From Phycisphaeraceae bacterium (lineage in GTDB: Bacteria; Planctomycetota; Phycisphaerae; Phycisphaerales; UBA1924), in NCBI GenBank assembly GCA_020639215.1, contig JACKHA010000009.1, positions 33,884 through 97,883 on the forward strand: a stretch of DNA of 64,000 bases, written 5' to 3'. The notes under the pieces are model-generated. The model was given only the letters and a program-made list of their open reading frames with translations, had not been told where the DNA came from and made no database searches. The position numbers and the translations under genes were made by a program. Below are positions 52,068-60,611 of this stretch, piece after piece. Within the stretch, counting starts at the first letter, position 1, and every line of letters starts with the position of its first letter.

Positions 52068-53114
52068 TCAGTCGCGGTCGTCGTCGTCGCGCCCGTTCCG
52101 CGAGCCGCGCCCGCGGGAGGGTGCGTCCTCGGCACGGTTCTTCAGGTTCCGGAACTGGAACACCATGCCGATGATCGCGACCACGGGCCAGGCGATGAGC
52201 CACTTCAGGCTGGCGTGGTCGCCGCTGGTGAGCCATTGGCGTCCGGGCAGTTCCATGGCCTCGGCGAGCCAGGCGAGCGAGGCGAGCCAGATGGCCGAGC
52301 CGGCCAGGCTCGTGAACATCGCGGCGGACTTGTGCGGCATGGCCAGTCCGATGAGGGCACCGCCGGCGAGTCCGACGATGACGAATCCGGCGAGCACGAC
52401 CCGCTGGGCCGCGTCCAGCGCGTTCCACTGGCGGACGAACGATTGGTACACGTCGTGGACGAAGGCTCGCACTCGCTCGGCGGCCTCTTCGACCGCGCCC
52501 GCGGTCTCTTCGGAAACGAGCGATCGCAGGCCCTGCTCGGTCTGGTCGGCGGCTTCTTCGGCGGAGCGCCGGGCGCCCTGCTCGGCGATGTCGCGCGCCG
52601 CCTGCTCGAGCGGATCGCCCCCGTCCGCTCCGCCGGCCTGGCCATGCGTTGGGTTATCACCGCCATCGGGCGCCCATTCGACGATCGGGGCGAGGCCATC
52701 GGGCGTCTGCATGTCGCTGGGCGGCGGGGCGACGTTGACGTACACGAGCCCGCCGAGGGCGGCCGCCGCCCCGATCACGCCGGCACCGGCGATGACCATC
52801 GCGAATCGGAAGAGCAGCACCGCCGCCACGAGGCCGACGATCGCTCCGATCGCCATGCCCACCAGGTGCCCCGGGAACCCGGCGACAGCGGACACGCCGA
52901 TCGTCGGTGCCAGCACGGAGCCCAGGCCCGCGCCTCCCGCGAGGCCGAGCACCGCCATCGCGAACTTGACGATCCGCCCGCCGAGGACCCACAGGAGCAG
53001 TCCGGCGATGAGGCCCACGACCGCCGGGGCGTGCAGGCCCAGGGGCAGGGTCGAGACGCCGCGCTCGATCGCCTCGCCATCGACCGCGATCGGCGCGGGC
53101 GCGACGGGGGTCAT
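52068..53114 (-). CDS. Multi-pass membrane protein, DUF4203-like
   Basis: The 348-residue protein has an N-terminal group of hydrophobic, Gly-rich spans (AVVGLIAGLLLWVLGGRIVK, FAMAVLGLAGGAGLGSVLA, LVGMAIGAIVGLVAAVLLF, FAMVIAGAGVIGAAAALGG). These resemble TMEM198/DUF4203-type proteins. An amphipathic, Glu/Ala-rich region (about 170-235: RRSAEEAADQTEQGLRSLV) follows, then three more spans and an Arg/Asp-rich tail RGRGSRNGRDDDD. I start at ATG 53114; GTG 53144 would add ten residues. It lies next to the 174-bp palindrome and may be transcribed alone. The function is unknown. Confidence 0.6.
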   Translation of the reverse strand: MTPVAPAPIAVDGEAIERGVSTLPLGLHAPAVVGLIAGLLLWVLGGRIVKFAMAVLGLAGGAGLGSVLAPTIGVSAVAGFPGHLVGMAIGAIVGLVAAVLLFRFAMVIAGAGVIGAAAALGGLVYVNVAPPPSDMQTPDGLAPIVEWAPDGGDNPTHGQAGGADGGDPLEQAARDIAEQGARRSAEEAADQTEQGLRSLVSEETAGAVEEAAERVRAFVHDVYQSFVRQWNALDAAQRVVLAGFVIVGLAGGALIGLAMPHKSAAMFTSLAGSAIWLASLAWLAEAMELPGRQWLTSGDHASLKWLIAWPVVAIIGMVFQFRNLKNRAEDAPSRGRGSRNGRDDDDRD

Positions 53115-53201
53115 GGTTCCGAGTTGGACGAGTTCGAGAAGCACGGCGTCTGGGGACTGTAGTGGGAGTTTCGGGTCGGGCGTTCCGGGGCGAGCTGAGG
53201 C

Positions 53202-53375
53202 GAACGCAGAGGCCGCGGAGAGGGGACGCGGAGAGCGCGGAGCGGAAAGCCAGGTTCGAATCCACGTCGCGGACCTGATTGGGTGTCTCCCGAATCAACG
53301 TGGGTGCCCGACGGCTCGACACCCAACCGCCTCCCTCCGAGCCCTCCTCGTCCCCTCTCCGCGGCCTCCGCGTTC
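53202..53375. repeat. 174-bp palindromic element with GAACGCAGAGGCCGCGGAG arms
   Basis: The arms at 53202-53226 and 53351-53375 are inverted repeats with 24 of 25 positions matching. The interior contains GACGCGGAGAGCGCGG and a central GGTTCGAATCC. The build is the same as the 138-bp element at 43.9 kb: facing arms of period-8 GCAGAGG-like sequence with an unrelated centre. It occupies most of the divergent gap before pheA. Confidence 0.85.
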
Positions 53376-53422
53376 GGCCCCCCGGTGGAGAACCGCCGCC
53401 CAAGGGCCGATAGTCTCACGCG

Positions 53423-54712
53423 ATGGCCAAGCGTTCGGCAAAGAAGGCGGGCAAGGCCCCGGCGGGGCCGCGCCGTTCCCGCGCGGGTGGGACTCGAGCG
53501 GCCGGCGGCGAGACCAACGGCGCGCCCGACACCCCGCCCCCGGGCGCCTCCACCCCCGCCCCCGACAAGGCCGGCACCGATCGCTCACCGATCCCGGGCG
53601 GCGAGGCCCGCCTGGGCGAGCTCCGCGAGCGCATCGACGCCGTCGATTGCCGCCTGGTCGAACTGCTCAACGAGCGGGCCTCGCTGGTGGTCGATGTCGG
53701 GCGCGTCAAGCGCGGCTCGGACATCCCCGTGTACGCCCCGCACCGCGAGGCCGAGGTTCTTGGGCGGGCCATCGCCATGAACCACGGCCCCTTGCCGGAC
53801 CGCACCATCGAGGCGATCTACCGTGAACTCATGTCCGGCTCGTTCGCCCTCGAGCAGCCGCTGCGGATCGGGTACCTCGGCCCCGCCGGGTCGTACTCGC
53901 ACCAGGCGGCCATGAAGCACTTCGGCTCGTCGGTCGCGTTCGAGGACCTGCACGAGATCCGCGGCGTGTTCACCGAGGTCGTCCGCGGGCACGTGCACTA
54001 CGGGCTTGTGCCCATCGAGAACTCGACCGGGGGCGGAATCGCCGAGACGCTCGACGCGTTCCGCGAGGTCGCCGGCAAGATCGTGGTCTACGCCGAGGTG
54101 CAGCTCGCGGTGCACCACGCGCTGCTGGCCAACTGCGAACCGAGCAGAGTCCGGCGGATCCACTCGAAGCCAGAGGCCCTGGGCCAGTGCCGCATGTGGC
54201 TGGCGACGCAGTACCCGAAAGCGGAACTGATCGCGGCCCCGAGCACCAGCCGCGCGGTGCAGATCGCGATCGAGGAAGACCAGATGGCCCGGAAGATCGG
54301 GGCCGAGCCGGGCTCGGCGGCGATCGCGTCGTCGCTGGCGGGGCAGTTGTACGGCCTGAAGGTCGCGTTCCCGCGCGTCGAGGACGATCCGAACAACGTC
54401 ACGCGGTTCCTGATCATCAGCCGCCAGAGGGCCAGGCCCAGCGGCGACGACAAGACGGCCCTGATGTTCAACACCGCTGACAAGCCGGGCGCGCTGGTCG
54501 AGGTGCTCAGCGTGTTCGACCGGGCCGGCGTGAACCTGACGCACATCGACAAGCGCCCGAGCGGGCGGATGAACTGGGAGTACACGTTCTTCGTGGACGC
54601 CCAGGGGCACGTGGATGCGCAGCCGCTGGCCGGGGCGATCAAAGAGGCGAGCACGCACTGCAAGGACCTGACGGTGCTGGGGAGTTTCCCGCGGAGCCGG
54701 CGGATTCTGTAA
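53423..54712 (+). CDS. pheA: Bifunctional chorismate mutase / prephenate dehydratase (P-protein)
   Basis: The 429-residue enzyme makes phenylpyruvate from chorismate for phenylalanine synthesis. Residues about 62-145 are an AroQ chorismate mutase (RLGELRERIDAVDCRLVELL, VGRVKRGSDIPVYAPHREAEV). Residues about 150-335 are prephenate dehydratase (RIGYLGPAGSYSHQAAMKHFG, YGLVPIENSTGGGIAETLD, catalytic TRF in DPNNVTRFLII). Residues about 345-425 are the ACT domain (DKPGALVEVLSVFDRAGVNL, THIDKRPSG), where phenylalanine would inhibit. The first 55 residues are a Lys/Arg/Pro-rich, disordered extension not seen in most P-proteins. It is convergent with ispF. Confidence 0.96.
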   Translation: MAKRSAKKAGKAPAGPRRSRAGGTRAAGGETNGAPDTPPPGASTPAPDKAGTDRSPIPGGEARLGELRERIDAVDCRLVELLNERASLVVDVGRVKRGSDIPVYAPHREAEVLGRAIAMNHGPLPDRTIEAIYRELMSGSFALEQPLRIGYLGPAGSYSHQAAMKHFGSSVAFEDLHEIRGVFTEVVRGHVHYGLVPIENSTGGGIAETLDAFREVAGKIVVYAEVQLAVHHALLANCEPSRVRRIHSKPEALGQCRMWLATQYPKAELIAAPSTSRAVQIAIEEDQMARKIGAEPGSAAIASSLAGQLYGLKVAFPRVEDDPNNVTRFLIISRQRARPSGDDKTALMFNTADKPGALVEVLSVFDRAGVNLTHIDKRPSGRMNWEYTFFVDAQGHVDAQPLAGAIKEASTHCKDLTVLGSFPRSRRIL

Positions 54713-54741
54713 CCGGTTTCAGCGAGTGCGTCGTGCGTGCT

Positions 54742-55287
54742 TCACGCCCGGATCAGCAGCGCCACCGCGTGCGCCTCGACCGCCCGCCCCTCGCCGACAG
54801 CATCGACCCGCTCGTGCGTCTTGCCCTTGACGTTGACGCGCGAGGCGTCGAGCCCGAGCATGGCCGCGATCGAGGCCCGGACCTCGCCCTTTCGCGGCCC
54901 GAGTTTCGGACGCTCCAGCACCACGGTCGCGTCGATGTTTCCGATCTCGTAGCCCGCCGCCCGCACGCGACGCGCGGCCTCCTCCAGGAACACACGCGAG
55001 TCGCCCGACTCGTGGCGTGGGTCGTTGTCGGGGAACAGCTGCCCGATGTCCGGCGCGCCGATCGCGCCGAGCAGGGCGTCGGTGATCGCGTGCAGCATCG
55101 CATCCGCGTCGGAGTGCCCGACCGGCCCGACCGCAACGCCCTCCACGACCGGAGCCTCGAACCGCACGCCGCCGAGCATGAGCGGACGCCCCTTTCCAGC
55201 GGGCGCCAGCGGCTCAAGGCGGTGCAGGTCGTACCCCAGCCCGACGCGGAAGGACGGTTGCGGTGTCGTCGAGGGGGCAGGGGGCAT
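54742..55287 (-). CDS. ispF: 2-C-methyl-D-erythritol 2,4-cyclodiphosphate synthase
   Basis: The 181-residue enzyme closes the 2,4-cyclodiphosphate ring in the non-mevalonate isoprenoid pathway. Motifs: metal-binding VGLGYDLHRL (Asp and His), GHSDADAMLHAITDALLGA (metal His), DIGQLFPDNDP, EIGNIDATVVLERPKL and TTT-type end region NVKGKTHERVDAVGEG. Length is slightly above the usual 160 because of a Pro/Thr N-terminal extension. ATG 55287 is preferred; GTG 55293 would add two residues. Confidence 0.96.
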   Translation of the reverse strand: MPPAPSTTPQPSFRVGLGYDLHRLEPLAPAGKGRPLMLGGVRFEAPVVEGVAVGPVGHSDADAMLHAITDALLGAIGAPDIGQLFPDNDPRHESGDSRVFLEEAARRVRAAGYEIGNIDATVVLERPKLGPRKGEVRASIAAMLGLDASRVNVKGKTHERVDAVGEGRAVEAHAVALLIRA

Positions 55288-55367
55288 CGTCACAAGTCTA
55301 TTGATCGATGCTGGGCGGGCGGGTCAGGCGATGCGCCAATCCGGTCTTGCGTTCGGCCCGGAACGGC

Positions 55368-55399
55368 ACGCGGGCCCGGGGATCCACCCGGGCCCGCGT
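55368..55399 (-). terminator. Terminator between the 55.5 kb PEP-CTERM gene and ispF
   Basis: ACGCGGGCCCGGG (55368-55380) pairs with CCCGGGCCCGCGT (55387-55399) around a six-base loop, a perfect 13-base-pair stem. There is no clear U-tract on the minus strand. Confidence 0.55.
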
Positions 55400-55452
55400 C
55401 GAGAAGGATGACATGGTTGGGCCGGGGCGGTGAGCCGAGGCCCGCGTCGTAC

Positions 55453-56049
55453 TCAGCGCCGACGCCGACGCACGCCGACCAGGCCGGCCGTGGCGAGCAG
55501 CGCCGCGCTGGCGGGGGCGGGGATGACAAGGTGGACGGCCACGGCGTCCACGTCGAAGCCGTCGGCCAGTTCTGGGAGGGCCGCCGGGTTGCTCGTGTCG
55601 ACGATGCGGACGAAGTTGTAGGTGCTGCGCCCGGAAACCGCGCCGACCGGCGCCAGCGACAGCGGGATCCCGTCGGCGGTGTTGAACACGGTGTCAACGA
55701 ACCAGAACTCGGCGGTCTCGGCGGAGGCCCCGTAGCCAACAAAGACGTCGGCCTTCTCCGGGTGGTTGGCGATGTTGCCGACCGTGGTCTCCCAGACCGT
55801 CACGGAGGTGCCGAACTCGCCGCCGAAGCCCAGGACCATCGACCCGCCCATGCCGAGCGAGAAGAACATGTCGTTGGGGGCGCCCAGGGCGTTGGCGGGG
55901 TTGCTGCGGCTCGGGCCGACCGGGGCGTGGTTCGCCGCGTTGGTCGTGCCCTGGTTCACCGCCTCGACGGTGATCGCGAAGTCCTGCGCCGCCGCCCCGC
56001 TCGCAAGAGCGAGCGCCAGCGCCGTCCCGGCATACACACGAGTCTTCAT
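55453..56049 (-). CDS. Secreted PEP-CTERM-type protein
   Basis: The 198-residue protein has a signal peptide (KTRVYAGTALALALASGAAAQ), a beta-sandwich-like body (LGAPNDMFFSLGMGGSMVLGF and VTVWETTVGNIANHPEKADV are typical of planctomycete PEP-CTERM proteins), and the tail VIPAPASAALLATAGLVGVR with a terminal Arg cluster. ATG 56049 follows AGGAGAG closely. The function is unknown; the tail predicts surface attachment or sorting. It is divergent from the cobalamin-binding protein gene. Confidence 0.8.
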   Translation of the reverse strand: MKTRVYAGTALALALASGAAAQDFAITVEAVNQGTTNAANHAPVGPSRSNPANALGAPNDMFFSLGMGGSMVLGFGGEFGTSVTVWETTVGNIANHPEKADVFVGYGASAETAEFWFVDTVFNTADGIPLSLAPVGAVSGRSTYNFVRIVDTSNPAALPELADGFDVDAVAVHLVIPAPASAALLATAGLVGVRRRRR

Positions 56050-56367
56050 CGATCTCTCCTCCTGCCGCCCTCTCGGTCGGCCTGGCGGCACTAAGGCACC
56101 GCAGACACTAAACTTACGCGATCTCGAGCGGGATGGATACCCGATTCAGGGGGAGAGGCCGCAAATCGACCGTATCAGACGTTCGGAGGACGGTTACAGG
56201 ACCTTGCGCTCGTCCGAGAACCGAACGCGCTGGCTCCGGGCGCCGCGGCACGATCCGGTACGATTCGGTTCCAGCCGCGGAATCGGCGGGAGTGCCGGCT
56301 GCGAACGATCTCCGGACTCGGACCTTGCGGGCGACTTTTGGAGACCGGAAACGAGGAGTGCTTTCGG
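56050..56367. other. Divergent region before the cobalamin-binding protein gene
   Basis: The 318 bases hold no gene. GAACCGAA (56218-56225) and TTCGGTTC (56264-56271) form an inverted repeat, and CGATCCGGTA/CGATTCGGTT repeat directly at a ten-base period (56251-56270), so an operator is possible. No B12 riboswitch signature was found. Confidence 0.4.
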
Positions 56368-57426
56368 GTGGGCGATGCGTTGCAGGCCGGCTTTGTAGCG
56401 GAACTGCTCCATGCGGAGGCGGCCCGCGTGGGGCATGACGCGGCCCGCCGCCTTCTGGCCGACAACGGGGTGTCCTCTCGTTGGGGAGGGGATGCGCTGA
56501 CGACGTGGGCTCGCGCGCTCGAGTCGCGGGTCCACGAGCTGGCCGCGAGTGTCGCGGCCCAACGTCCACGGGACCTGGCATCGCGCGCGTCGTGGGCTCG
56601 GGCCGCGTTCGAGGCCCGCGGGATCGACCCGCGCGACCTGGTCGCAAGCCTCGAGGCCCTCCGCGATGCCGCGTTGGCCGCTGTTCCCGAGGACGACGCT
56701 TCGCTGGTGTCGGGCGTCATCGATGCGGCGATCGACGCCGCTCGGGGCCCTGCCCCCGAGGTCCCTGCCGAGTTGTCGCCGGACGCTCCCAATGGGCGTC
56801 TGGCGGGCGAGTACCTGCTCGCGCTGCTCGAAGGGGAACGCCTCCGGGCGCTCGCGTTGATTCGCGACGCGGTCGCTGGGGGGCGGGCATCCGTTCCCGA
56901 CGTGTACCAGCACGTGTTCATCCCTGTGCTCCGGGATCTCGGGCGGATGTGGCACCTCGGTGAGGTCAACGTTGCCGAGGAGCACTTTGCCACCGCGACG
57001 ACGCTGATCTCGATGTCGCAGATCGCGCCGCTGGCGCCGCGGGCCCCATCAAACGGGAGGAGCGTGCTGGCGGCGACCGTCGCGGGCAACACGCACGAGG
57101 TCGGGGTTCGGATGGTCGCCGACCGCCTGGAGTGGGAGGGGTGGCGCGTCGTGTACCTTGGGCCAAACGTCCCCGCCGAGGACCTCGCCCAGGCCGCCGT
57201 TGACTTCGGTGTCGACGTCGTGGCGCTCTCGGCCGCGCTAACGGTTCACCTCGAAGCGCTCGAGTCGGCGATCTCGGCGGTGCGGGCCGCGGCGCCGGGC
57301 GTCCGGATCCTCGTCGGCGGGGACGCGCTTCGGGGCGACGAGGACCTGGCCGCGCGCCTCGGGGGCGATGCGCTGGCCATCGACCCGGACGACGCGATTC
57401 GAGCCGTGGCCCGGCTGGTAGATTGA
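56368..57426 (+). CDS. Cobalamin-binding protein with CarH-like Wx9EH motif, no DNA-binding domain
   Basis: The 352-residue protein has two helical N-terminal blocks (to about residue 150), a four-helix cobalamin cap (VYQHVFIPVLRDLGRMWHLG, W195) and a Rossmann-like B12-binding domain (SVLAATVAGNTHEVGVRMVA, H243 as the probable cobalt ligand; VVYLGPNVPAEDLAQAAVD; VRILVGGDAL). W195, nine residues, E205-H206 spell the Wx9EH motif known from adenosylcobalamin photoreceptors of the CarH/LitR type. The MerR-type helix-turn-helix of CarH is absent, and the first half is unrecognised. It could be a light/B12 sensor acting on a partner, or a corrinoid carrier. GTG 56368 follows GAGGAG; TTG 56338 is a weaker alternative. 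mqnE lies downstream. Confidence 0.75.
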   Translation: MGDALQAGFVAELLHAEAARVGHDAARRLLADNGVSSRWGGDALTTWARALESRVHELAASVAAQRPRDLASRASWARAAFEARGIDPRDLVASLEALRDAALAAVPEDDASLVSGVIDAAIDAARGPAPEVPAELSPDAPNGRLAGEYLLALLEGERLRALALIRDAVAGGRASVPDVYQHVFIPVLRDLGRMWHLGEVNVAEEHFATATTLISMSQIAPLAPRAPSNGRSVLAATVAGNTHEVGVRMVADRLEWEGWRVVYLGPNVPAEDLAQAAVDFGVDVVALSAALTVHLEALESAISAVRAAAPGVRILVGGDALRGDEDLAARLGGDALAIDPDDAIRAVARLVD

Positions 57427-57524
57427 CCGCGCGCCCCCGGCGCGTCGGGGGCGGGCCTAGACTTCACAAGTTTCAGAGAGTATTGAAATCAGACGCCTCC
57501 CCGGCGATGACCCCGGGTTGGAGC

Positions 57525-57541
57525 GCCCCGACGATCGGGGC
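57525..57541 (+). promoter_or_regulatory. Small hairpin in the mqnE leader
   Basis: GCCCCGA (57525-57531), loop CGA, TCGGGGC (57535-57541) form a perfect stem ending just before the CAGGAGAAG ribosome site of mqnE. Confidence 0.45.
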
Positions 57542-57558
57542 CCGCGTCAGGAGAAGCG

Positions 57559-59040
57559 ATGGCGGCGACGCTCGAGAGTTCGGCGATGACGACCACAGGC
57601 GCGGTCGCCGCGCCTCCGCCGCCACCGATCACTCGCGTCGCCCCGGCCCTGATCCGCGACGACCGCCTCGAGCCCATCCGCGCCAAGGTCGATCGCGGCG
57701 AGCGCCTCGCGATCGACGACGGCGACCTGCTGTTCACCACGCCCGACCTCTGGAGCGTGCTCGAGATGGGCGACGCGGTCCGGCGCCGCCTCCATGGCGA
57801 CTCGGCGTACTACAACATCAATCGCCACCTGAACTACTCGAACGTCTGCGCCCTGTCCTGCAAGTTCTGCGACTTCTACGCCAAGGCCGGGCAGGCCAAG
57901 GCGTACACGCGCGACATGGAGTATGTGCGGGGCGAGGTCCGCAAGGCCGTCGAGGGCGGGGCCACCGAGATCCACTCCGTCGGCGGGCTGCACCCGACGC
58001 TGCCGTTCTCGTACTACACCGATCTGGTCTCGACGATCCGCGACGAGGCCCGATCCCTGGGCAGCGGGCTGAACGTCAAGGCGTTCACCGCCGTGGAGAT
58101 CGTGCACCTGGCGCGGATCGCCAAGCAGTACAAGGGCGCAAGCCTGCCCGGGCCGGAGGGCAAGACCGCGCGTCGGGCCGGCATTCGCTGGGTGCTGGAG
58201 CGATTGAAGGAGGCGGGCCTTGGCTCGCTGCCGGGCGGCGGGGCGGAGGTGTTCGACGACCGCGTCCACGACGAGGCGTACAAGGGCAAGATCCGGTCGG
58301 ACGTCTGGCTGGATGTGCACGAGGTCGCCCACGAGATCGGGCTGAACACGAACGCGACGATCCTGTACGGGCACATCGAGCAGCGGCGCGAGCGCCTCGT
58401 GCACATGGACATGCTGCGCCGGGCCCAGGATCGGGCGCTGGGGAGGATGGGGTACCAGGGGGAAGCGAGACAGCGAGGCAGCGAGACAGCGAGACAGGGG
58501 GAGGAGCGAGAGGTCGACGCACCCGCCATCACGCTCACCCGCCCGGGCACGCCCCTGCCGGAGCGCATCGCCTTCGGCGCGGATTCGACCCCTTCGTCGC
58601 TCCGTCGCTCCGTCGCTCCGTCGCTTCCCCCTTCCACTCCCGGCTACTTCCAGACCATCATCCCCCTGCCCTTCTTCCCCGACGGCTGCGAACTCGAGCA
58701 CCTGCCCGGGCCGACGGGGCTGGAGAACCTGCGGACGATGGCGATCGCCCGCCTCATGCTCGACAACTTCCCGCACGTCAAGGCGTTCTGGATCATGCAG
58801 ACGCTGGCGATGGCCCAACTGATGCTCGCCAGCGGCGCCGACGACATCGACGGCACCGTGGTCTGGTACGACATCACGAAAGTGGGGGGCGCCTCGACGC
58901 ACCAGGAGGTCACGGTCTGGTCGCTCCAGAAGGCGATCCGCGAGGCCGGCTTCGAACCGATCGAGCGCGACACGCTGTACCGGCGGGTGGTGCGGGATGG
59001 GAGCCGGTGGAGCGTGCAGGCCGAGCCGTCCGCTCGATGA
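57559..59040 (+). CDS. mqnE: Aminofutalosine synthase (radical SAM) with an in-frame repeat insertion
   Basis: The 493-residue radical-SAM enzyme of the futalosine menaquinone pathway would join SAM's 5'-deoxyadenosyl to 3-[(1-carboxyvinyl)oxy]benzoate. The Fe-S motif is C97-ALS-C101-KF-C104 (CALSCKFCDFYA). Other family motifs: ATEIHSVGGLHP, LPGGGAEVFDDRVH, LNTNATILYGHIE and GGASTHQEVT near the C-terminus. Between LRRAQD and GYFQTIIPLPFFP, residues about 292-361 (58432-58641) are not part of the family fold. They are encoded by two period-8 arrays (58464-58495, 58595-58626) and flanking sequence. The rest of the enzyme looks intact. ATG 57559 has GGAGAAG upstream. It follows the cobalamin-binding protein gene by 132 bases. 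Confidence 0.9.
   Translation: MAATLESSAMTTTGAVAAPPPPPITRVAPALIRDDRLEPIRAKVDRGERLAIDDGDLLFTTPDLWSVLEMGDAVRRRLHGDSAYYNINRHLNYSNVCALSCKFCDFYAKAGQAKAYTRDMEYVRGEVRKAVEGGATEIHSVGGLHPTLPFSYYTDLVSTIRDEARSLGSGLNVKAFTAVEIVHLARIAKQYKGASLPGPEGKTARRAGIRWVLERLKEAGLGSLPGGGAEVFDDRVHDEAYKGKIRSDVWLDVHEVAHEIGLNTNATILYGHIEQRRERLVHMDMLRRAQDRALGRMGYQGEARQRGSETARQGEEREVDAPAITLTRPGTPLPERIAFGADSTPSSLRRSVAPSLPPSTPGYFQTIIPLPFFPDGCELEHLPGPTGLENLRTMAIARLMLDNFPHVKAFWIMQTLAMAQLMLASGADDIDGTVVWYDITKVGGASTHQEVTVWSLQKAIREAGFEPIERDTLYRRVVRDGSRWSVQAEPSAR
58464..58495 (+). repeat. (AGCGAGAC)4 array inside mqnE
   Basis: Units AGCGAGAC, AGCGAGGC, AGCGAGAC, AGCGAGAC at period 8. They encode part of EARQRGSETARQGEE. Confidence 0.95.
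58595..58626 (+). repeat. (CGTCGCTC)4 array inside mqnE
   Basis: Units CGTCGCTC x3 then CGTCGCTT at period 8, encoding SSLRRSVAPSL. The reverse complement GAGCGACG differs by one base from the GAGTGACG unit of the intergenic arrays. Confidence 0.95.
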
Positions 59041-59045
59041 TCGTT

Positions 59046-60572
59046 TCACCGCGTGCCGCGCCGTGCAAACTCCCGGGTTCGAAACCAGACTGCGTATGTC
59101 ACCGCCGCGACCGCGATCCACCCCAGCCCGATGATCGCCGCCCGCAGCGTCGCCGGGTCGAGGTACGAGCCGACCAGCACGCCCACCTCGCCCAGCACGA
59201 ACAGCGCGGGCACGAGCGGGAACAGCGGCACGCGGAAGCCCTTGGTCGATCGCTCCGCAGCCGCGCCCGCGGCGACGCCACCAGTGCCCGACGATCTCTC
59301 CGACGCCTCGCGCCCGCGCCGGCGCAGCACAAACAGCGCCACCCCAGTCAGCGCGAAGAACACCCCGTCGATGAACACCACGCCGGTGAGCAGGCGATCC
59401 ACCCCGCCCGGTCCGGCCACCAGCAGCAGCACCAGCCCCGTGCCCCCGATCAGCCCGATCGCCAGCCCCGGCGTGCCGCGCGTCGTCAGGCGGCCGAACG
59501 CCCGGAAGAACCGCCCGTCCCGCGCCATCGCGTACACCAGCCGCGGCCCGGAGAGCAACTGCGCGTTGAGCACGCCGAACGCCGACACCGCCACCGCGCC
59601 CGCGATCAATCGTCGACCCAGGCTCGGCGACACGACGCCGACCGCGTCGGCGGCCAAGGCCGTGCTGCCCGCGACGCCGTCGATGCCCAGCAGGCGCAGC
59701 GTGGACCACGCCGTGAGCACGTAGACCAGCACGACCACGACCACGCCGGCGATGATCGCGCGCGGCAGGTTCCGGCGCGGCTCGCGCACCTCGCCCGAGA
59801 TCCACAGCGCGTGCTGCCACCCTCCGTAGGAAAAGAACGCCGGCACGAGCGCGGCCAGCACACCGGCCACGGGCGAGAGCCGCGCGCCGACCTGCTCGTG
59901 CGCCATGGGCCCATGCTCGAACGGGATGTTCTCCGGGTCCGCCGGCGGCGTCGCGCCCGCCAGCACGTCCTGCCCGCCCCAGATCGCCGCCAGGGCCGCG
60001 ATCACGACCAGGGCCAGCACTTTGGCGACGACGGTGGCGTTCTGGATCCCCGCCCCGGCCCGCGCGCCCCACGCGTTGGCCGCGATCACCGATCCGATCA
60101 GCGCGCACGACACGAGCAGCACCAGCGTCGCGTCGCCCTCCTGCCCCGTCGGCAGCCCGATCGCGACGAGATTGCTGGCGCAGATGAATGCGATGATGCC
60201 CACGGCCCCGCCCTGGATCGCCGTCGCGTTGCAGAACACGAACAGGAACGCCGGGCACGGGCCGTAGGCGTCGCGCAGGACCTGGTACTGGGCCCCGCTG
60301 TCGTGGTAGCGGGCCCCGAGTTCGGCGAAGACCAGCGCGCCGCACAGGGCGATCAGCCCCGCGATCGCCCAGGCAAGCAGCGCCAACCCGCCATCGCCGG
60401 TGAGCGACGCGACCTTCGACGGCGTGAAGAAGATCCCGACGCCGATGATCGCCCCGATCACCACGCTCATCGCCGAGAACGGGCCGAGCACGCGGGCGGG
60501 GGCTGCCGGGCCGGACGCGGCCGCGATCGGGTCGGGCGAGACGGGCGGCAGCGGGGCGTCGGTCGGGCGCAC
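59046..60572 (-). CDS. APC-superfamily amino acid/amine transporter
   Basis: The 508-residue protein has about twelve hydrophobic spans. The first spans show FSAMSVVIGAIIGVGIFFTP, the unwound substrate-binding helix (GxGIF) of APC permeases, and GGQDVLAGATPP and FFSYGGWQHALWISGEVREP are the family's middle motifs. The C-terminal part is typical LAT-like. The substrate is likely an amino acid, but which one cannot be said. The start is GTG 60572; a later ATG (MSVVIG) would remove the cytoplasmic N-terminus. It is convergent with mqnE: the stops lie about 6 bases apart. The 19-bp tandem repeat at 60612 lies just upstream. Confidence 0.88.
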   Translation of the reverse strand: MRPTDAPLPPVSPDPIAAASGPAAPARVLGPFSAMSVVIGAIIGVGIFFTPSKVASLTGDGGLALLAWAIAGLIALCGALVFAELGARYHDSGAQYQVLRDAYGPCPAFLFVFCNATAIQGGAVGIIAFICASNLVAIGLPTGQEGDATLVLLVSCALIGSVIAANAWGARAGAGIQNATVVAKVLALVVIAALAAIWGGQDVLAGATPPADPENIPFEHGPMAHEQVGARLSPVAGVLAALVPAFFSYGGWQHALWISGEVREPRRNLPRAIIAGVVVVVLVYVLTAWSTLRLLGIDGVAGSTALAADAVGVVSPSLGRRLIAGAVAVSAFGVLNAQLLSGPRLVYAMARDGRFFRAFGRLTTRGTPGLAIGLIGGTGLVLLLVAGPGGVDRLLTGVVFIDGVFFALTGVALFVLRRRGREASERSSGTGGVAAGAAAERSTKGFRVPLFPLVPALFVLGEVGVLVGSYLDPATLRAAIIGLGWIAVAAVTYAVWFRTREFARRGTR

Positions 60573-60611
60573 GGGCGGAGCATACCGATCGGCTCGGGCA
60601 GACTGGCCGGC

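Noticed and set aside
53253..53263. GGTTCGAATCC, the typical T-loop sequence of a tRNA
   Set aside because: No acceptor stem, D-arm or anticodon arm can be drawn around it; it is the centre of the 174-bp palindrome.
56050..56367. Cobalamin riboswitch upstream of the cobalamin-binding protein
   Set aside because: No B12-box or other conserved riboswitch element could be found; only a short inverted repeat and a direct repeat are visible.
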